Shown in pieces: positions 22,674 through 24,289 of a stretch of DNA of 24,289 bases. A model generated the notes under the pieces. It saw nothing but the letters and a program-made list of their open reading frames with translations, made no database searches and was not told where the DNA came from. The stretch's first letter is position 1. Each line of letters starts with the position of its first letter. This stretch comes from a virus: positions 1 to 24,289 of the IMG/VR virus record IMGVR_UViG_3300049846_000484; one strand, given 5' to 3'. Made by a program: the position numbers and the translations under genes.

Positions 22674-23456
22674 ATGGCAGTAGTAAATGGCAATCCAGTA
22701 GAAGCAAATTATACAAATAGTAAGCTAGCAAGTAAAACTGCTGACAATAACTTGCAAGGTAAGCAGACATTATCTAACGGAGATGTAGTTTCTGGTGCTA
22801 CGATTAACAATGCTCAAAGATATATAAATGAGATAGCTGCTGCTGTTGGTGTAAATGGTGAGGGTGATGCTAGTGTTAATAACTATGCATCTAATAACTA
22901 TTTAGTAGATGGCCAGAATAGAAAACAAAGTTTAGAGACTATAGATGCAGCTATTGGAATATTTGGATCTGACATTACTGATTTACAAAACGATCTTGCA
23001 GCAGAGATAGCTTTACAAGCTAGTAATCACTCAGCTCAAGCTGTACAGATTACTAACTTACAGAATGATGTAGCTGATTTAAGAATTAAGAAATACACAA
23101 TAGACTACTCTGATTTTACTGCTGCAGCTTTAACTGAGGACATAGAGTTATTCTCTATGCCAGCTAAGGGAATGATTAAATATGTGTTAATTAGTCACAA
23201 TACTAAGTTTGACGGCCCAAGTTGTACGCTGTGTAAGGCTAATGTTGGCTTAAGTGGTGATTTAAAGAAGTACAGCTCTGATTTTGACGCTTTTAGTACA
23301 CCAGCAGACGGTAACTATCAAATGGTCGAGATTTTCGATTATCCCTCAAAAATTAGCTCGACAAGTGTTAGAGTTTCAATCGAGTCAGATGTTAACTTAA
23401 ACACACTAACTCAAGGACAATTAGAGATTCATGTCATGTGGTCTTTGTTGCCTTAA
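22674..23456 (+). CDS. tail fibre-type protein, 260 aa
   Basis: GAGAG upstream of ATG 22674. Begins MAVVNGNPVEANYTNSKLAS with QTLSNGDVVSGATINNAQRY, common in phage fibres, then a coiled coil (residues ~100-135, TDLQNDLAAEIALQASNHSA and ITNLQNDVADL) that would make a trimeric stalk, then a beta-rich C-terminal domain (~150-260) with two Cys (SCTLCKA) and an ending IHVMWSLLP. Likely trimeric with a receptor-binding tip. Function by pattern. Confidence 0.7.
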   Translation: MAVVNGNPVEANYTNSKLASKTADNNLQGKQTLSNGDVVSGATINNAQRYINEIAAAVGVNGEGDASVNNYASNNYLVDGQNRKQSLETIDAAIGIFGSDITDLQNDLAAEIALQASNHSAQAVQITNLQNDVADLRIKKYTIDYSDFTAAALTEDIELFSMPAKGMIKYVLISHNTKFDGPSCTLCKANVGLSGDLKKYSSDFDAFSTPADGNYQMVEIFDYPSKISSTSVRVSIESDVNLNTLTQGQLEIHVMWSLLP

Positions 23457-23477
23457 TAATTATATAGGAGATTTAAT

Positions 23478-24289
23478 ATGGCTGAAAGAATTATAAGAAG
23501 TGATAAAATACAAGGTTTAGATGTAATAGAAGTAAAAGAGCAAGCATCAGGGCCAGCTACTCCTGACAGTGGTAAGGCTAAATTTTATGCAAAGAATGAT
23601 GGTAAGCCTTACTTTAAAAATGATGGTGGCACTGAGTTTGATTTAAGCCCGCAGTCTTTGGCTGCTTATCAATTAACTTCTGAAAAAGGCTCTGCTAATG
23701 GCTATGCTTCTTTAGGTGCTGATGGTAAAGTGCCTCTTTCACAGATGCAGCAAGCAGCACTAGAAAGACTAGCTCTAGTAGCAGATCAAACTGCTCGTTA
23801 TGCTTTAACAACTGCAACAGTTCAAAATGGTGACACAGTAAAGCAGTTAGATACTGGTGTTATGTATGCTGTTGTAGATGACACTAATCTTGGTAATGCA
23901 TCTGGGTATGAGGTTTATATTGCGGGATCTGCTGCAAGTGTTCCTTGGTCTGGTATTACTGGAATAGATACGCAAGTTGCAGATGTAGCAGCTCTTTCTT
24001 ACTCAGGTAATGCTTTAAAAGTAATTAGAGTAAATGCTGGTGAGACGGCTTTTGAGTTAGCAGCAGATCAAGGTGAGGCTAATACTGCTTCAAATGTTGG
24101 TACAGGATCAAATGTATTTAAACAAAAAACTGGTGTTGATTTAGAGTTTAGAAAAATTAACGCTGGTGCAAACATCACAGTAACTCAGAATGCAAATGAT
24201 ATTACTATCGCATCAACTGGTGCAGCGTCTCCTTTAACAACTAAAGGTGATTTATACACTTACGATACAGCAAATGCGCGGTTGCCAGT
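23478..24289 (+). CDS. tail fibre protein (partial, runs off the right edge)
   Basis: TAGGAG precedes ATG 23478; the frame is open for 270 codons to the end of the window. N-terminus [19 protein letters not shown], then [19 protein letters not shown], a motif typical of fibre base domains. It has [16 protein letters not shown], a fibre repeat-like segment, and [20 protein letters not shown] at the very end, a motif I have often seen in fibres just before the receptor-binding part. The C-terminal part is missing, so receptor specificity cannot be judged. Confidence 0.75.
   Translation, partial: MAERIIRSDKIQGLDVIEVKEQASGPATPDSGKAKFYAKNDGKPYFKNDGGTEFDLSPQSLAAYQLTSEKGSANGYASLGADGKVPLSQMQQAALERLALVADQTARYALTTATVQNGDTVKQLDTGVMYAVVDDTNLGNASGYEVYIAGSAASVPWSGITGIDTQVADVAALSYSGNALKVIRVNAGETAFELAADQGEANTASNVGTGSNVFKQKTGVDLEFRKINAGANITVTQNANDITIASTGAASPLTTKGDLYTYDTANARLP

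Overview
The window is 24.3 kb from the genome of a tailed double-stranded DNA bacteriophage. It is AT-rich and densely coding. Genes are joined by ATGA, TAATG and TAAATG overlaps, have good AGGAG/GGAG ribosome binding sites, and often start with GTG or TTG. TAA, TAG and TGA all act as stops, so the standard bacterial code applies. The structural set is terminase, portal, scaffold, capsid, tail terminator, tail tube, tail assembly chaperone with a frameshift, and a ~698-residue tape measure. No sheath gene is seen, so a long non-contractile tail (siphovirus-like) is most likely. The host cannot be named from the sequence. No integrase, clear endolysin/holin pair, tRNA or CRISPR array was found, and the last gene runs off the right edge.

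Left part (1-4766, + strand): small early genes (a membrane peptide, Cys-rich putative zinc proteins, a stand-alone LuxR-type HTH protein) lead into a replication and recombination module. This holds a replication initiator with a Lys-Asp repeat linker, a DnaB-like helicase, an ERF single-strand annealing protein, two tiny membrane proteins and a small protein ending in an SSB-like acidic tail.

Middle (4763-6931): a four-gene minus-strand operon (73-aa protein, DnaJ-type zinc protein, 64-aa protein, ribbon-helix-helix-like regulator) converges on the replication module. It diverges from a RusA-like resolvase gene. Between them lie a minus-strand promoter and three helically phased 13-bp operator-like sites, one of which covers the RusA start codon. 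Next comes a 323-bp region with a promoter, a 16-residue lysine-rich micro-ORF, a series of hairpins and a rho-independent terminator. It separates the early genes from the late genes.

Right part (6932-24289, + strand): ParB-like protein, small and large terminase, portal, two tandem related neck-type proteins, scaffold and major capsid protein. A cassette of fibre/adhesin-like genes follows, including a glycine-rich protein with a 12-Gly run. After it come an unknown protein, a permuted NlpC/P60-like protein, a connector-like protein with an EF-hand-type loop, tail terminator, tail tube, chaperone pair (-1 frameshift), tape measure, a distal tail protein and further fibre genes. The order suggests one long late operon with very little non-coding DNA.
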